This document shows positions 9,377 to 17,903 of a stretch of 64,000 bases of DNA, one piece after another. The DNA is from Nannocystis exedens (lineage in GTDB: Bacteria > Myxococcota_A > Polyangia > Nannocystales > Nannocystaceae). The position numbers and the translations under genes are program-made. Location: the NCBI RefSeq assembly GCF_002343915.1, contig NZ_NETK01000001.1, positions 3,234,001 through 3,298,000 of the forward strand, in the 5' to 3' direction. How positions within the stretch are numbered: the stretch's first letter is position 1; every line of letters begins with the position of its first letter. The notes under the pieces were generated by a model that did not search any database, was not told where the DNA came from, and saw only the letters and a program-made list of their open reading frames with translations.

Positions 9377-10783
9377 TTGCGTCGACTTAACCAGCCAGCC
9401 CCCAGGTGGGCGCTCCACTGCCTCGTCGCCGTGGGGACGATCTGCACGGCCCTCTTCCTCCGGGTCGCGCATGCAGCGGGCTCGAACGCCACCGGCAACC
9501 TCATCGGCGGAGTGCCCCGCACCGAGGACGGCGCAGGCATCAAGCTCGGCCCGCGATCGACGTTCCACCCCGGCTTCGCGCTGATGGTCGGCGGCGACAG
9601 CAACGTGTTCTGGAACCGCAAGGGCGACCACGGCGGGGTCAGACCGGCGGCCGTCGTCATGCCGGTGGCCTGGCTCGGCATCGGCAACCGCGAGGTCCGC
9701 GACGGCGTGCTGCAGAGCGAGGTCGAGGCGCAGCAAGATCGCAAGATCGACTACAACATCCGGCTGACCGCGGGCTACCGCGCCTTCATGGCCCGCGCCG
9801 AGGAGATCCGGCGTCTCCCTCGCTTCAGCGTCGACCTCAACGCGCACTTCGTGATCGCCCCCGGCCGGCGCTTCAGCTTCAACCTCACCGAGTTCTTCTC
9901 GCGCTTCGCCGACCCGCGCAACTACGACGCCGGCGTCGGCTACAACTACAACCGCATCGACCATCGCCTCTCGCTCGGCTTCATCTACCGGCCCGGCGGC
10001 GGCCGCTTCAGCGTCGGCGCCAACTACCTCAACGAGGTCCTGTTCTTCGAGGCGCCCGACGTCTACAGCGGCGACCGCTACATCCACGGCGCCGCCGCCG
10101 AGGTCAAGTGGCGGGTCGCCCCGCGCTCCGCGATCCTCGTCAACTACTCGTTTGGCCACACCTATTACTTCAGCTGCAACGCCAACACCGATCCTGACTG
10201 CAACGAGGACAACAACGCCCACCGCGTCTACCTCGGCTTCCGCGGCCAGATCGCCAAGCGCTGGACCCTCGACGCCATGGCCGGCTACGGCGCCGGGCTC
10301 TACTACGACGACGAGAACGGCCCCAACTTCCGCGGCTTCATCGGCGGCGTGCGGGCGGCCTACTACCCGACCCTGCGCACCCAGTTCTTCGCCCAGATCG
10401 ATCGCCAGTTCAGCGACTCGCTGTTCGGCAACTACTTCCACGACATCGCCGGCCGGATCGGCGGCCTACACACCTTCCGCTGGAAGATGTACGCCGAGCT
10501 CGGCTTCTCGGTCGTCGGCCGCCGCTACGCCGGCCTCCCGATCCCCGGCCGCGAGACCCGCATCGAGTCGTACGAGAACGCGCCCGGGTTCGTCCGCTCC
10601 GACACCCTGCTCGCCCTCAGCGCCAGAGTGGAACAGCCGTTCGGCCGCCTGTTCGTCGTCGGCGCCCGCTACGACATGATCGTCGACCGCACCGACTTCA
10701 TCGCCCACTACCCCGGCGGTCTGACCGACTTCGGCGGCTTCGCCAAGCATGTTGCCATGGTCCTCGGCGCCGTGAGATTCTAG
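9377..10783 (+). CDS. outer-membrane beta-barrel porin for polysaccharide export (Wzp-like)
   Basis: 468 residues from a TTG start; signal peptide ending AHA, then a long run of alternating polar/aromatic strands (FSVDLNAHFVI, RLSLGFIYRP, FSVGANYLN, AILVNYSFGHTYY) ending in an aromatic-rich final strand closing with VRF, typical of a barrel of 16-18 strands. The next gene is a short OPX lipoprotein. In Myxococcus xanthus separate porins (WzpX, encoded by epsX) pair with short class-3 OPX proteins, which lack their own outer-membrane alpha-barrel. The size, order and adjacency here match that arrangement. No glycosyltransferases are in the window, so the polymer is unknown. Confidence 0.8.
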   Translation: MRRLNQPAPRWALHCLVAVGTICTALFLRVAHAAGSNATGNLIGGVPRTEDGAGIKLGPRSTFHPGFALMVGGDSNVFWNRKGDHGGVRPAAVVMPVAWLGIGNREVRDGVLQSEVEAQQDRKIDYNIRLTAGYRAFMARAEEIRRLPRFSVDLNAHFVIAPGRRFSFNLTEFFSRFADPRNYDAGVGYNYNRIDHRLSLGFIYRPGGGRFSVGANYLNEVLFFEAPDVYSGDRYIHGAAAEVKWRVAPRSAILVNYSFGHTYYFSCNANTDPDCNEDNNAHRVYLGFRGQIAKRWTLDAMAGYGAGLYYDDENGPNFRGFIGGVRAAYYPTLRTQFFAQIDRQFSDSLFGNYFHDIAGRIGGLHTFRWKMYAELGFSVVGRRYAGLPIPGRETRIESYENAPGFVRSDTLLALSARVEQPFGRLFVVGARYDMIVDRTDFIAHYPGGLTDFGGFAKHVAMVLGAVRF

Positions 10784-10802
10784 CCGTCCGCGGCGTCTGC
10801 TC

Positions 10803-11417
10803 ATGTCCGCCCGTCCACGCAGCAGGCACTCCTGGCTCGGCCCCGGCCTCGCTCTCTCCCTGTCCTTCGGGACAGCTTGCGACCGCGGCAACGCCCGCGT
10901 CGAGGCGCCGGTGATCGCCCCGAGCGCCGGCCTGCGCCCCGGCGACGAGCTCGACATCCGCGTGTTCGACGAGGACCGCTTCAACGGCACCTACGCGGTC
11001 GCCGAGGACGGCACGATCGACTTCCCGATGGTCGGCGGCGTGGCCGTCACCGGCCTCACCAAGGACGAGGTCGCCCGCCAGCTCGAGGCCAAGCTCGCCG
11101 ACGGCTACCTCAACCACCCGCACGTGGTCGTCCAGATCAAGGAGCGCGGCAACCGGGAGATCAGCATCCTCGGTCAGGTCAACGAGGCCGGCTCGCTCGG
11201 CTGGCGCGACGGCCTCACGCTCGTGCAGGCGGTCTCGCTGGCCGGCGGCCTCACCCCGTTCGCTGCGCCGGCGCGGGTCAAGCTGACGCGCCGCACCGGT
11301 CGCGGCGACGAGACCGTGACCTTCGAGATCTCCCTCACCGCGATCGTCGACGGCCGCGCCGAAGACCTGGTCTTGCGGCCAGGTGACATCGTGTTCGTGC
11401 CCGAGACCCGGATGTAA
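10803..11417 (+). CDS. short polysaccharide-export (OPX/Wza-type) lipoprotein
   Basis: 204 residues. The lipoprotein signal ends in SFGTAC (Cys26). A PES domain follows (about 42-130; LRPGDELDIRVF, VAEDGTIDFPMVG), then one SLBB domain (about 130-195; ISILGQVNEAGSL ... LRPGDIVFVPE). The protein ends there with no C-terminal amphipathic helix, the hallmark of class-3 OPX proteins such as Myxococcus WzaX/EpsY. It presumably forms a periplasmic ring that hands polymer to the upstream porin. A copy of the 14-bp-period element (10859-10876) encodes residues just before the lipobox Cys. Confidence 0.9.
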   Translation: MSARPRSRHSWLGPGLALSLSFGTACDRGNARVEAPVIAPSAGLRPGDELDIRVFDEDRFNGTYAVAEDGTIDFPMVGGVAVTGLTKDEVARQLEAKLADGYLNHPHVVVQIKERGNREISILGQVNEAGSLGWRDGLTLVQAVSLAGGLTPFAAPARVKLTRRTGRGDETVTFEISLTAIVDGRAEDLVLRPGDIVFVPETRM

Positions 11418-11427
11418 GCGAGGCCCC

Positions 11428-12030
11428 GTGAACCCAGTCCGCACCGCCCGCGTCGAGCGAGTCACCCGCGAGACCCAGATCACCGTCGATCTGACGCTGC
11501 CGTGCGACGCGCCCGCGCGCCATCACATCGACACGCCGGTGCCGTTCCTGTCGCACATGCTCGAGGCGCTCGCGCGGCACGGCGCCATGCAGCTCGAGGT
11601 CCGGGCCCGCGGCGACACGCACATCGACGACCACCACACCGTCGAGGACGTCGGCCTCGTGCTCGGCAGCGCGTTCGATCGGGCCCTCGGCGCGCGGATC
11701 GGCATCTTCCGCTACGGCCACTTCTCGCTGTGCATGGACGAGGTCCTGGTCGACGTCGCCCTCGACCTCGGCGGCCGTCCCTACCTCGTCTACGACCTGC
11801 CCGGCGTCGCCGGCAAGCGGATCGGCAGCTTCGACTGCGACCTCGTGCGGGAGTTCTACCAGGCCTTCGCCGTGCAGGCGCGGATGAACCTGCACATCCA
11901 CCAGCGCGAGGGGGGCAACGCCCACCACCTGGTCGAGGCCAGCTTCAAGGGCCTCGCCCGCGCGCTGCGTCAGGCCTGCGCCGCGGACCCGTACGTCGGC
12001 GTGCCCTCGACCAAGGGCACGCTCGGCTGA
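11428..12030 (+). CDS. hisB: imidazoleglycerol-phosphate dehydratase
   Basis: 200 residues from GTG 11428, the standard length of monofunctional HisB (histidine synthesis, dehydration of imidazole glycerol phosphate). The two metal-binding His/Glu motifs are present: GDTHIDDHHTVEDVG and GGNAHHLVEASFKGLARAL. SHMLEALARHG replaces the more common FDHML. It starts 10 bases after the OPX gene and may be cotranscribed with it by chance. No other his genes are visible. Confidence 0.95.
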   Translation: MNPVRTARVERVTRETQITVDLTLPCDAPARHHIDTPVPFLSHMLEALARHGAMQLEVRARGDTHIDDHHTVEDVGLVLGSAFDRALGARIGIFRYGHFSLCMDEVLVDVALDLGGRPYLVYDLPGVAGKRIGSFDCDLVREFYQAFAVQARMNLHIHQREGGNAHHLVEASFKGLARALRQACAADPYVGVPSTKGTLG

Positions 12031-12047
12031 GGCGATCTCGCCGCCCG

Positions 12048-12581
12048 TTAATTCTTGCTCATCTGCGTCTTCTTGCTCCGCGCCTCGCCCTTCTTCTCGA
12101 AGCCGGCGCTCAGGCAATCGCCGGGCGAGCCGGCCTTGGTACAGGCGTCGGCCAGCGCCGCCTTGCACGCCTCGTCGCTGCTGGTCGCCGAGGACGCCTC
12201 GCCCTCGAACAGCGGCGCGATCGCCACCAGCGTCAGCGTCGTCGAGTGCGTCGTCGGCCCGCCGCCGCCGGCCGACATCGACGACTTCGACACCGACCAC
12301 TTCGTCTCGTCGCGGCAGGTCGGGCGCTCGGCCTCCGGCAGCTTGGCGCACACGTCCGTCCACGCCGCCTCGTCGGCCCTGGCCGGGTCCTCGCCGTTGC
12401 CCTTGCCGGTGAACTCGCCGGTCGACTTCTTCGCCACCTGGATGCTGCAGCGGTACTCGATCGTCGGGCCCTGAGGCTTGCTCGGGGCCGCCTCGTCGCC
12501 GCCGCCGCCGCCACAGCCCGCGAGGCAGGCCGCCAGCCACCGCGCAGCCGCCTTGGGGGTGCTCTTGCGCTCTTCTCGCAT
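12048..12581 (-). CDS. lipoprotein, function unknown
   Basis: 177 residues starting at the ATG whose lipobox LAACLAGC falls at Cys23; a longer start at 12599 is possible but adds little. Five Gly follow the Cys, then a mixed domain with four to six Cys ([44 protein letters not shown]) that could be disulfide-bonded. It is divergent from the carboxylase gene, with only about 60 bases between the starts, and convergent with hisB. No family recognised. Confidence 0.75.
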   Translation of the reverse strand: MREERKSTPKAAARWLAACLAGCGGGGGDEAAPSKPQGPTIEYRCSIQVAKKSTGEFTGKGNGEDPARADEAAWTDVCAKLPEAERPTCRDETKWSVSKSSMSAGGGGPTTHSTTLTLVAIAPLFEGEASSATSSDEACKAALADACTKAGSPGDCLSAGFEKKGEARSKKTQMSKN

Positions 12582-12643
12582 GCAGCGCGCATAGCACATC
12601 CGCGCGCGAGCCCGCCGCGATTCCTGCTATTTTCCGCCCCGCC

Positions 12644-14269
12644 ATGTCCGACGCACCCAAGCGGCCGAGCACCCCCGACCCGCGCGCAGCCCTCGAACAC
12701 CGCGAGCGGCTCGCCGACAGCTACGCCGGTCCCAACCTCGTGGCCGGCGGCGACAAGGACCTGGCGGTGGCCGAGAAGGGCGCCGCCGCGGCCGTCGAGC
12801 GCCTGCACAAGAGCGGCCGTCAGACCGCCCACGAGCGCATCGAGCTCCTGCTCGATCCCGGCAGCTTCGTCGAGCTCGACCGCTTCGTCACCCACCAGTG
12901 CCCCGACTTCGACATGCCGGGCAAGAAGGTCTACGGCGACGGCGTCGTCACCGGCCACGGCACCGTCGAGGGCCGCCCGGTGTTCGTGTTCGCCCAGCAG
13001 GCGCCCGTCTTCGGCGGCAGCCTCGGCTGGGCCCACGCCATGAAGATCTGCAAGGTCATGGACATGGCCACCACCGTCGGTGCGCCGGTCATCGGCCTCA
13101 ACGACAGCGGCGGCGCGCGGATCCAGGAGGGCGTCGCCTCGCTCGCCGGTTACGCCGAGATCTTCAAGCGCAACGTCCTGGCCTCGGGCGTGGTCCCGCA
13201 GTTGTCGCTGATCCTCGGCCCGTGCGCCGGCGGGGCCGTCTACTCGCCCGCGCTCACCGACCTCGTGCTGATGGTCGAGCAGAGCTCGTACATGTTCATC
13301 ACCGGGCCCGACGTCATCAAGACCGTCACCCACGAAGAGGTGACGAAGGAGGCGCTCGGCGGCGCCGCCACCCACAACGAGAAGAGCGGCGTGGCCCACT
13401 TCGCCTGCCCCAGCGAGGCCGCCGCCGCCGCGATGACGCGCGAGCTGCTCGGCTACCTGCCCTCCAACAACATGGAGGACCCGCCGCACCGCCCCACCGC
13501 CGACGACCCGAACCGCGCCACCCCCGAGCTGGCCGACTTCGTCCCCGTCGACGCCTCGCGCCCCTACGACATCCGCACGATCATCCGCGCCGTCGCCGAC
13601 GACGGCAACTTCCTCGAGGTGCAGGAGCACTTCGCCCGCAACATGGTGATCGGCTTCTGCCGCATCGACGGCCGCAGCATCGGCGTCGTCGCCAACCAGC
13701 CGCTCGTCCTCGCCGGCTGCCTCGACATCAACGCCTCGGTGAAGGCCGCCCGGTTCGTCCGCATGTGCGACGCCTTCAACATCCCGCTGTGGACCCTCGT
13801 CGACGTCCCCGGCTTCCTCCCCGGCACCGACCAGGAGTTCAACGGCATCATCCGCCACGGCGCCAAGCTGCTCTACGCCTTCGTCGAGGCCACCGTCCCC
13901 AAGGTCACCCTCGTCACCCGCAAGGCCTACGGCGGCGCCTACGACGTCATGGCCAGCAAGCACATCCGCGCCGACGTGAACCTCGCCTACCCGACCGCCG
14001 AGATCGCCGTCATGGGCGCCGAGGGGGCCGTCAACATCATCTACCGCCGCGAGCTCGTCGAGGCCAAGAACCCCGCCGCCCAGCGCACCGAGCTCCTCAA
14101 CAACTACCGCGACCTGTTCGCCAACCCCTACAAGGCCGCCGAGCTCGGCTTCATCGACCAGGTCATCCGCCCCGAGGACACCCGCCGCCACGTCTCCCGC
14201 GCCTTCGCCCTGCTGAAGAACAAGCGCCAGGAGAACCCGCGCCGCAAGCACGGCAACATCCCGCTGTGA
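12644..14269 (+). CDS. acyl-CoA carboxylase beta subunit (propionyl-CoA type)
   Basis: 541 residues with both crotonase-fold carboxyltransferase halves. The N-half carries [31 protein letters not shown] and [15 protein letters not shown]. The C-half carries [28 protein letters not shown] and [14 protein letters not shown], as in PccB rather than AccD. It transfers carboxyl from biotin to propionyl- or acetyl-CoA in the cytoplasm and needs a biotinylated alpha subunit, which is not in this window. Ends KHGNIPL, a common PccB ending. Confidence 0.95.
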   Translation: MSDAPKRPSTPDPRAALEHRERLADSYAGPNLVAGGDKDLAVAEKGAAAAVERLHKSGRQTAHERIELLLDPGSFVELDRFVTHQCPDFDMPGKKVYGDGVVTGHGTVEGRPVFVFAQQAPVFGGSLGWAHAMKICKVMDMATTVGAPVIGLNDSGGARIQEGVASLAGYAEIFKRNVLASGVVPQLSLILGPCAGGAVYSPALTDLVLMVEQSSYMFITGPDVIKTVTHEEVTKEALGGAATHNEKSGVAHFACPSEAAAAAMTRELLGYLPSNNMEDPPHRPTADDPNRATPELADFVPVDASRPYDIRTIIRAVADDGNFLEVQEHFARNMVIGFCRIDGRSIGVVANQPLVLAGCLDINASVKAARFVRMCDAFNIPLWTLVDVPGFLPGTDQEFNGIIRHGAKLLYAFVEATVPKVTLVTRKAYGGAYDVMASKHIRADVNLAYPTAEIAVMGAEGAVNIIYRRELVEAKNPAAQRTELLNNYRDLFANPYKAAELGFIDQVIRPEDTRRHVSRAFALLKNKRQENPRRKHGNIPL

Positions 14270-14765
14270 GCGGCCGCGACTGATCTGCCCTGAAGGACAG
14301 GCCCTCGCCCGCGCGAAGCACGAGCCTCCCGCCCCCCCTGCGTCCCCACGATCGCCGCGATCGCGTGTCGGCAGGCCTGCCCCGAAGGACAGGCCCTCGC
14401 CCGCTCGAAGCAAGATCCAACCCGCGCACCCTGCGTCGCTCCGCCGTCCCCGCACCCCCCTGTGTCGCGCGTCGCCGACTCCTGCGGCCCGCACGATCGC
14501 CGCGGCCGCCTGTCGTCGCGCCGAACACCCGGCCGCGACGGAGAGCTCCTCCGAGCCAGCGCCCGGGCGAGCGCGCGGTGACTCACCCGCGAGGCTGACG
14601 CCGATCGCGCTGGCGCCAACCGGCCGGCGCCCGTCCACCTCGTGCCCCACGACGCCATGGCGAGCGCGTCCGGCGACGCGCCGAGCTCTTCCCACCGGCG
14701 GCCTCGCGGGCCTCCCAAGCGCCCTCGTGAACCCGCCCCGGCGCGAAATGTGTCAAGCTCTCCGC
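14270..14765. other. 496-bp gap with element copies, no gene seen
   Basis: Contains two copies of a 36-bp direct repeat (separate entry) and otherwise GC-rich DNA with no frame resembling a protein. The last 40 bases should hold the promoter of the small lipoprotein gene at 14766. Confidence 0.5.
14285..14412. repeat. 36-bp direct repeat containing the hairpin element
   Basis: Copies at 14285-14320 and 14377-14412 differ at only two positions. Each begins with a CTG-type box of the 14-bp element (CTGCCC, GAAGGACAGG) and continues with CCTCGCCCGC and CGAAGCA, so here the mobile or duplicated unit is longer than the hairpin itself. Confidence 0.75.
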
Positions 14766-15176
14766 ATGTCCCCGCCCCGCGCCATCCTCGCCCTCGCGCT
14801 CGTCAGCGCGTGCGCGCAGGCCGGCCCGAGCTCGCGGACCCTGCACTACATCGACAAGACCCTGGTCAGCACCCCGCCCGTCGACCACCGCGCGTACGCG
14901 GCCTACATGCAGGCCCAGCTGGCGCTCGACGCCGACCCGCCCGACCTGGGTCGCGCGCTGCAGCAGATCGACCTGGCGCTCCGCTACGACCGCGACGACC
15001 CGCACCTCTGGACGACGCGCGGGGAGATCGAGCTGCGCCTCGGCGACGTCGACGCCGCCCGCCGCAGCAGCGCCCGCGCCCTCGCGTTCGGCCCCGAGTA
15101 CCCGCCCGCGCTCCAGCTCGCCGCCCAGCTCCAGCTCCCCGGCGGTCGCCAGGTCGCCGAGGCCCGCGCCCGCTGA
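14766..15176 (+). CDS. small TPR-like lipoprotein
   Basis: 136 residues from ATG 14766; a GTG at 14727 would add 13 residues and spoil the signal peptide. Lipobox LALVSAC at Cys15. The rest has one or two TPR-like helix pairs (ALQQIDLALRYDRDDPHLW, RRSSARALAFGPEYPPALQ). No enzymatic motif. The gene ends six bases before an array of the 14-bp element. Confidence 0.7.
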   Translation: MSPPRAILALALVSACAQAGPSSRTLHYIDKTLVSTPPVDHRAYAAYMQAQLALDADPPDLGRALQQIDLALRYDRDDPHLWTTRGEIELRLGDVDAARRSSARALAFGPEYPPALQLAAQLQLPGGRQVAEARAR

Positions 15177-15181
15177 AGTGG

Positions 15182-15255
15182 CCTGGCCCTCCGGACATGC
15201 CGACAAGGACATGTCTGCTTGCACATGTCACGAAGAGCATGTCTCTTCGCGCATC
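15182..15255. repeat. six-box array of the 14-bp-period element
   Basis: Boxes CCTG 15182, CATG 15196, CATG 15210, CATG 15224, CATG 15238 and CATC 15252 lie exactly 14 bp apart. The array fills the space between two convergent genes and runs into the last codons of the minus-strand gene (stop at 15228-15230). It is the longest perfect-register array in the window. Confidence 0.8.
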
Positions 15256-15839
15256 GCCTCCTCCGGCGCGCCGACGAAGATCCCCGCCGCGTGCAGATCG
15301 CTCACCACCTCGTCGGCTCCCCACGGCCCGGGCGCGCCGGACAGCGCCGCCTCGATGGCCGCCAGCTCCTCCTCGGTCGGCGTCGCCCGGCACGCGTCGA
15401 GCTCGCGGTCGCGCCACACCACCACCGCGCTCGCGCCCGCGGGCGACTCCTCCGCCCACGCCTCCTCGGCCAGCCAGCCGGCGACGTCCCACGCCCCGCG
15501 CAGCACCACCACCGACCGGGCCACCCGCAACGGCCCCTCCGAGCCGTCATTCTCCTTTAAAAATTCATCGGGCGCGCTCTCGGCCCGCCACGTCGCCCAC
15601 TCGAGCGCCGCCAGCTCGCCAATCCACCGCGGCAGCTCCCCCTGCGCCGCCACGAACCCTCCGAACCCGGCCGCGTCCTCGTTGAGCTCGAAGCACCGCG
15701 CCGGTCGCTCGCGGAAGTACGCCTCGACCAGCCGGTCCCACCGCTCCTCGCCCGCGCGCGCCGTCACGGCTGCGCGCGAGCCCGCGTGAATCACGTCGAT
15801 CGCGTCGCGCCGCAGCTTGTGACAGGTCTCGGCGTACAT
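15228..15839 (-). CDS. HvfC/BufC-like (DUF2063-type) protein
   Basis: 203 residues from ATG 15839; the frame is open to 15989, so the start is uncertain. The pattern Y-x-E-T-C-x-K-L, then GEERWDRLVEAYFRERPAR, FGGFVAAQ, LPRWIGELAALEWA resembles the N-terminal domain of HvfC/BufC proteins, which usually sit beside an HvfB/BufB enzyme in copper-peptide (bufferin) loci. No HvfB-like or peptide gene is nearby, so the link is by sequence only. The last eight residues are encoded by the 14-bp-element array, suggesting the C-terminus was altered by it. Confidence 0.5.
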   Translation of the reverse strand: MYAETCHKLRRDAIDVIHAGSRAAVTARAGEERWDRLVEAYFRERPARCFELNEDAAGFGGFVAAQGELPRWIGELAALEWATWRAESAPDEFLKENDGSEGPLRVARSVVVLRGAWDVAGWLAEEAWAEESPAGASAVVVWRDRELDACRATPTEEELAAIEAALSGAPGPWGADEVVSDLHAAGIFVGAPEEAMREETCSS

Positions 15840-15941
15840 CACCGTCGCCGCCGTCGCCAGCGCATGGGGCGCGTGGACCCGGCTCTCGCGCAGCCTCCGC
15901 CGCGAGCGTCGCCCCGCCGAGCGACCTGCTCGCGCTCGCCA

Positions 15942-16006
15942 CCTGTCCCTTCGAGCAGCCGCCACCCCCACCGAGCGATCCCGCATCACCTGTCTCTTTG
16001 AACAGC
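15942..16006. repeat. two CCTG-type element copies
   Basis: CCTG-N10-CAGC at 15942-15959 and again at 15989-16006, upstream of the HvfC-like gene and downstream of the DUF488 gene. The ten central bases are TCCCTTCGAG and TCTCTTTGAA. Confidence 0.7.
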
Positions 16007-16065
16007 ATCACTCGACGCTCCGTCGCGCCCGCTCTCCCGATCTCACTCACCCCGCCATCTCGACC

Positions 16066-16476
16066 TCACTCCGTCTCCGCGAGCAACAGCTCCCGCAGCA
16101 TCGTGCGGTGGCAGCGGCGCTCGTCGACGCACGCGCTCGAGCACAGCAGCGTGATCGTCTCGCCGGCCGTTACCCGCTCGGCCAGCGCCCGCACCTGCGA
16201 GCGCGCCGGCTCCTTGCGCATCTCGCTGGAGAAGCGGCGGCGGAACATGCGATCGCTGATCGGCGGCTGCTCCTTGCCGTGGAACGCCGCCAGCAGCGCC
16301 GGGCTCGGGCTCACCTCCTTGATCCACTCGTCCCACGTCTCCTCCTCGCGCCGGACCCCGCGGGGCCGGTAGCGGCACACCAGAATCCGCGTCCCGTCGC
16401 CGCGCTGCGCGGGATCGTTCCACCGTCGCGTGAAGATCTCGCCGGTTCCCCGGCGCATGTCCGCGGCCGCCGTCAT
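16066..16476 (-). CDS. DUF488-family protein
   Basis: 136 residues; an internal ATG at 16458 is an alternative start. The family's blocks are present: IFTRRWNDP near the start, RILVCRYRPRGV, a central W-D-E-W-I-K-E-V-S-P, FRRRFSSEM, and TITLLCSSACVDERRCHR with the conserved Cys and His. DUF488 proteins are small cytoplasmic proteins of unknown activity. It stands alone on the minus strand, about 90 bases from a divergent exported hydrolase. Confidence 0.85.
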   Translation of the reverse strand: MTAAADMRRGTGEIFTRRWNDPAQRGDGTRILVCRYRPRGVRREEETWDEWIKEVSPSPALLAAFHGKEQPPISDRMFRRRFSSEMRKEPARSQVRALAERVTAGETITLLCSSACVDERRCHRTMLRELLLAETE

Positions 16477-16562
16477 CGTTCGAGAAGCATGGCACGCGCG
16501 CTCACGAGCGCCATTCGAAGGCGCGCTTGCCGAGCGCCCGCGCGGCCGTCACGCTGCTTTCG

Positions 16563-17717
16563 ATGCTCTCACGGTCGACCTCGCTCGCGCTGCTCGCCGT
16601 CCTCCTCGCCGCGCCCCGGCTCGCCCACGCCGCGCGCTGCGAGTTGACCGGCCCGCCGGTGCTCCTCGGCCGCGTCGCCGGCAGCGACGTCCTCGCCGGC
16701 GAGCTCGACGTCCGCCGCGGCGAAGCCATCGACGTCTACCTCGTCGCCCCCGGCCGCCTCGACGGCAAGCCCGTGCTGTTCGCCGACACCGGCGCCGCCC
16801 GGCACGTCTCGTGGTCCGCCGCCGGCTGTCCCGAAGTACAGGTCCGCTGGCGCCGCGTCGAGCCGCGCATGCAGCACGTCACCACCCCGGCCCCCAACGC
16901 CGCCGTCGCCCTCTACGCCAACGCCGTCGTGTTCGGCCCCACGCACGGCCGCTGGCTCGGCTACGACCGCCTCGAGTACTTCGAGACCGCCCTGCCCGCC
17001 GGCGACGACCGCTGGACCCTCACCGTGGGCGACGCCCGGCCCAGCGACCCCGCCCTCGCCGACGCGCGCCTGCCCGAGTACCGCGACCTCGGCACCATGC
17101 GCCTCGCCGCCACCGTCACCGGCCCCGACGCCGTCGCGCGCGCCACCCCCGACGTCGACGACGCCCCACGCGGGCAGATCGGCGACGACGTGTTCCGTTA
17201 CAGCGTGCGCAGCGGCGAAGGCCTGTTCGGCTGGCTCACCTCCTACTTCAACGTCCCCTACGTGTTCGGCAGCGCTGGCGTCGGTGCGCGCAGCCAGGCC
17301 GAGCGCCGCGTCGGCACCGATTGTGCCGACCTCATCGTCGCCGGCCTGCGCCGCGCCGGCCGCGGGGACCTCGCCTATTCGAGCGTCGGCGGCCTGGTCC
17401 GCTCGCTGCAGCGTGTCACCGCCCCGCTCGCGGTCCACGCTCGCGGCGAGGCCCTCGACCCCGCCGTGTACGTCCCTCGCCCCGGCGACATCCTCGCCCT
17501 CGACTACCTCGGCAGCGCCGCCCTCCCGCGCCCGTGGGACCACATCGTCGTGCTCGCCGTCGACCGGGGCCCCGGCGGCGGCCCGGCCGACGGCCGCCTC
17601 GGCCCTGACGACCTCGTCGCCGACATCGGCGACGCGCAAGGCCTCAAGTTCGCCCCCCTCGGCGACCAGGGCGACGTCCGCGTCCTCGTCCTCCGCGCCC
17701 GCGACATCGACAGCTAG
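16563..17717 (+). CDS. secreted NlpC/P60-like cysteine hydrolase
   Basis: 384 residues from ATG 16563, which gives a clean signal peptide (LALLAVLLAAPRLAHAA). The N-half (about 30-200) is beta-rich and unrecognised. The C-half holds GTDCADLIVAGLRRAG, a Cys nucleophile block, and PWDHIVVLAVDRG with a His, separated by RPGDILALDYLG, the C...H layout of NlpC/P60 peptidoglycan endopeptidases and related amidases. It is probably periplasmic or secreted and cuts cell-wall peptides, which could suit a predator. An element copy (16825-16842) lies inside the coding sequence. Confidence 0.65.
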   Translation: MLSRSTSLALLAVLLAAPRLAHAARCELTGPPVLLGRVAGSDVLAGELDVRRGEAIDVYLVAPGRLDGKPVLFADTGAARHVSWSAAGCPEVQVRWRRVEPRMQHVTTPAPNAAVALYANAVVFGPTHGRWLGYDRLEYFETALPAGDDRWTLTVGDARPSDPALADARLPEYRDLGTMRLAATVTGPDAVARATPDVDDAPRGQIGDDVFRYSVRSGEGLFGWLTSYFNVPYVFGSAGVGARSQAERRVGTDCADLIVAGLRRAGRGDLAYSSVGGLVRSLQRVTAPLAVHARGEALDPAVYVPRPGDILALDYLGSAALPRPWDHIVVLAVDRGPGGGPADGRLGPDDLVADIGDAQGLKFAPLGDQGDVRVLVLRARDIDS

Positions 17718-17727
17718 ACCTCGAGGA

Positions 17728-17826
17728 CATGCCCGAAATACATGGAATGCGAGCAGCCTGGCGTCATGACACCAGGGGCACGAGTGGCTGACCCGCGCAT
17801 TCATAGAACATGTCTCCTCGGACAGC
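17728..17826. repeat. CATG-type element copies between genes
   Basis: CATG boxes at 17728 and 17741 (13 bp apart here) directly after a stop codon, and CATG-TCTCCTCGGA-CAGC at 17809-17826. They lie between two convergent genes. Confidence 0.65.
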
Positions 17827-17903
17827 TGCTTATTGAACCATTCGCGACCCGAATGCGCCGCGCGCCCGGGTGCTGGCCCGGGCGCGCGTCCTTTGTTTCG
17901 CCG

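Noticed and set aside
12233..14695. 820-codon minus-strand open frame opposite the carboxylase
   Set aside because: The plus-strand gene has all carboxyltransferase motifs; the antisense frame is low-complexity.
15182..15255. CRISPR or tRNA-like structure in the six-box array
   Set aside because: The period is 14 bp with no unique spacers and no cloverleaf fold.
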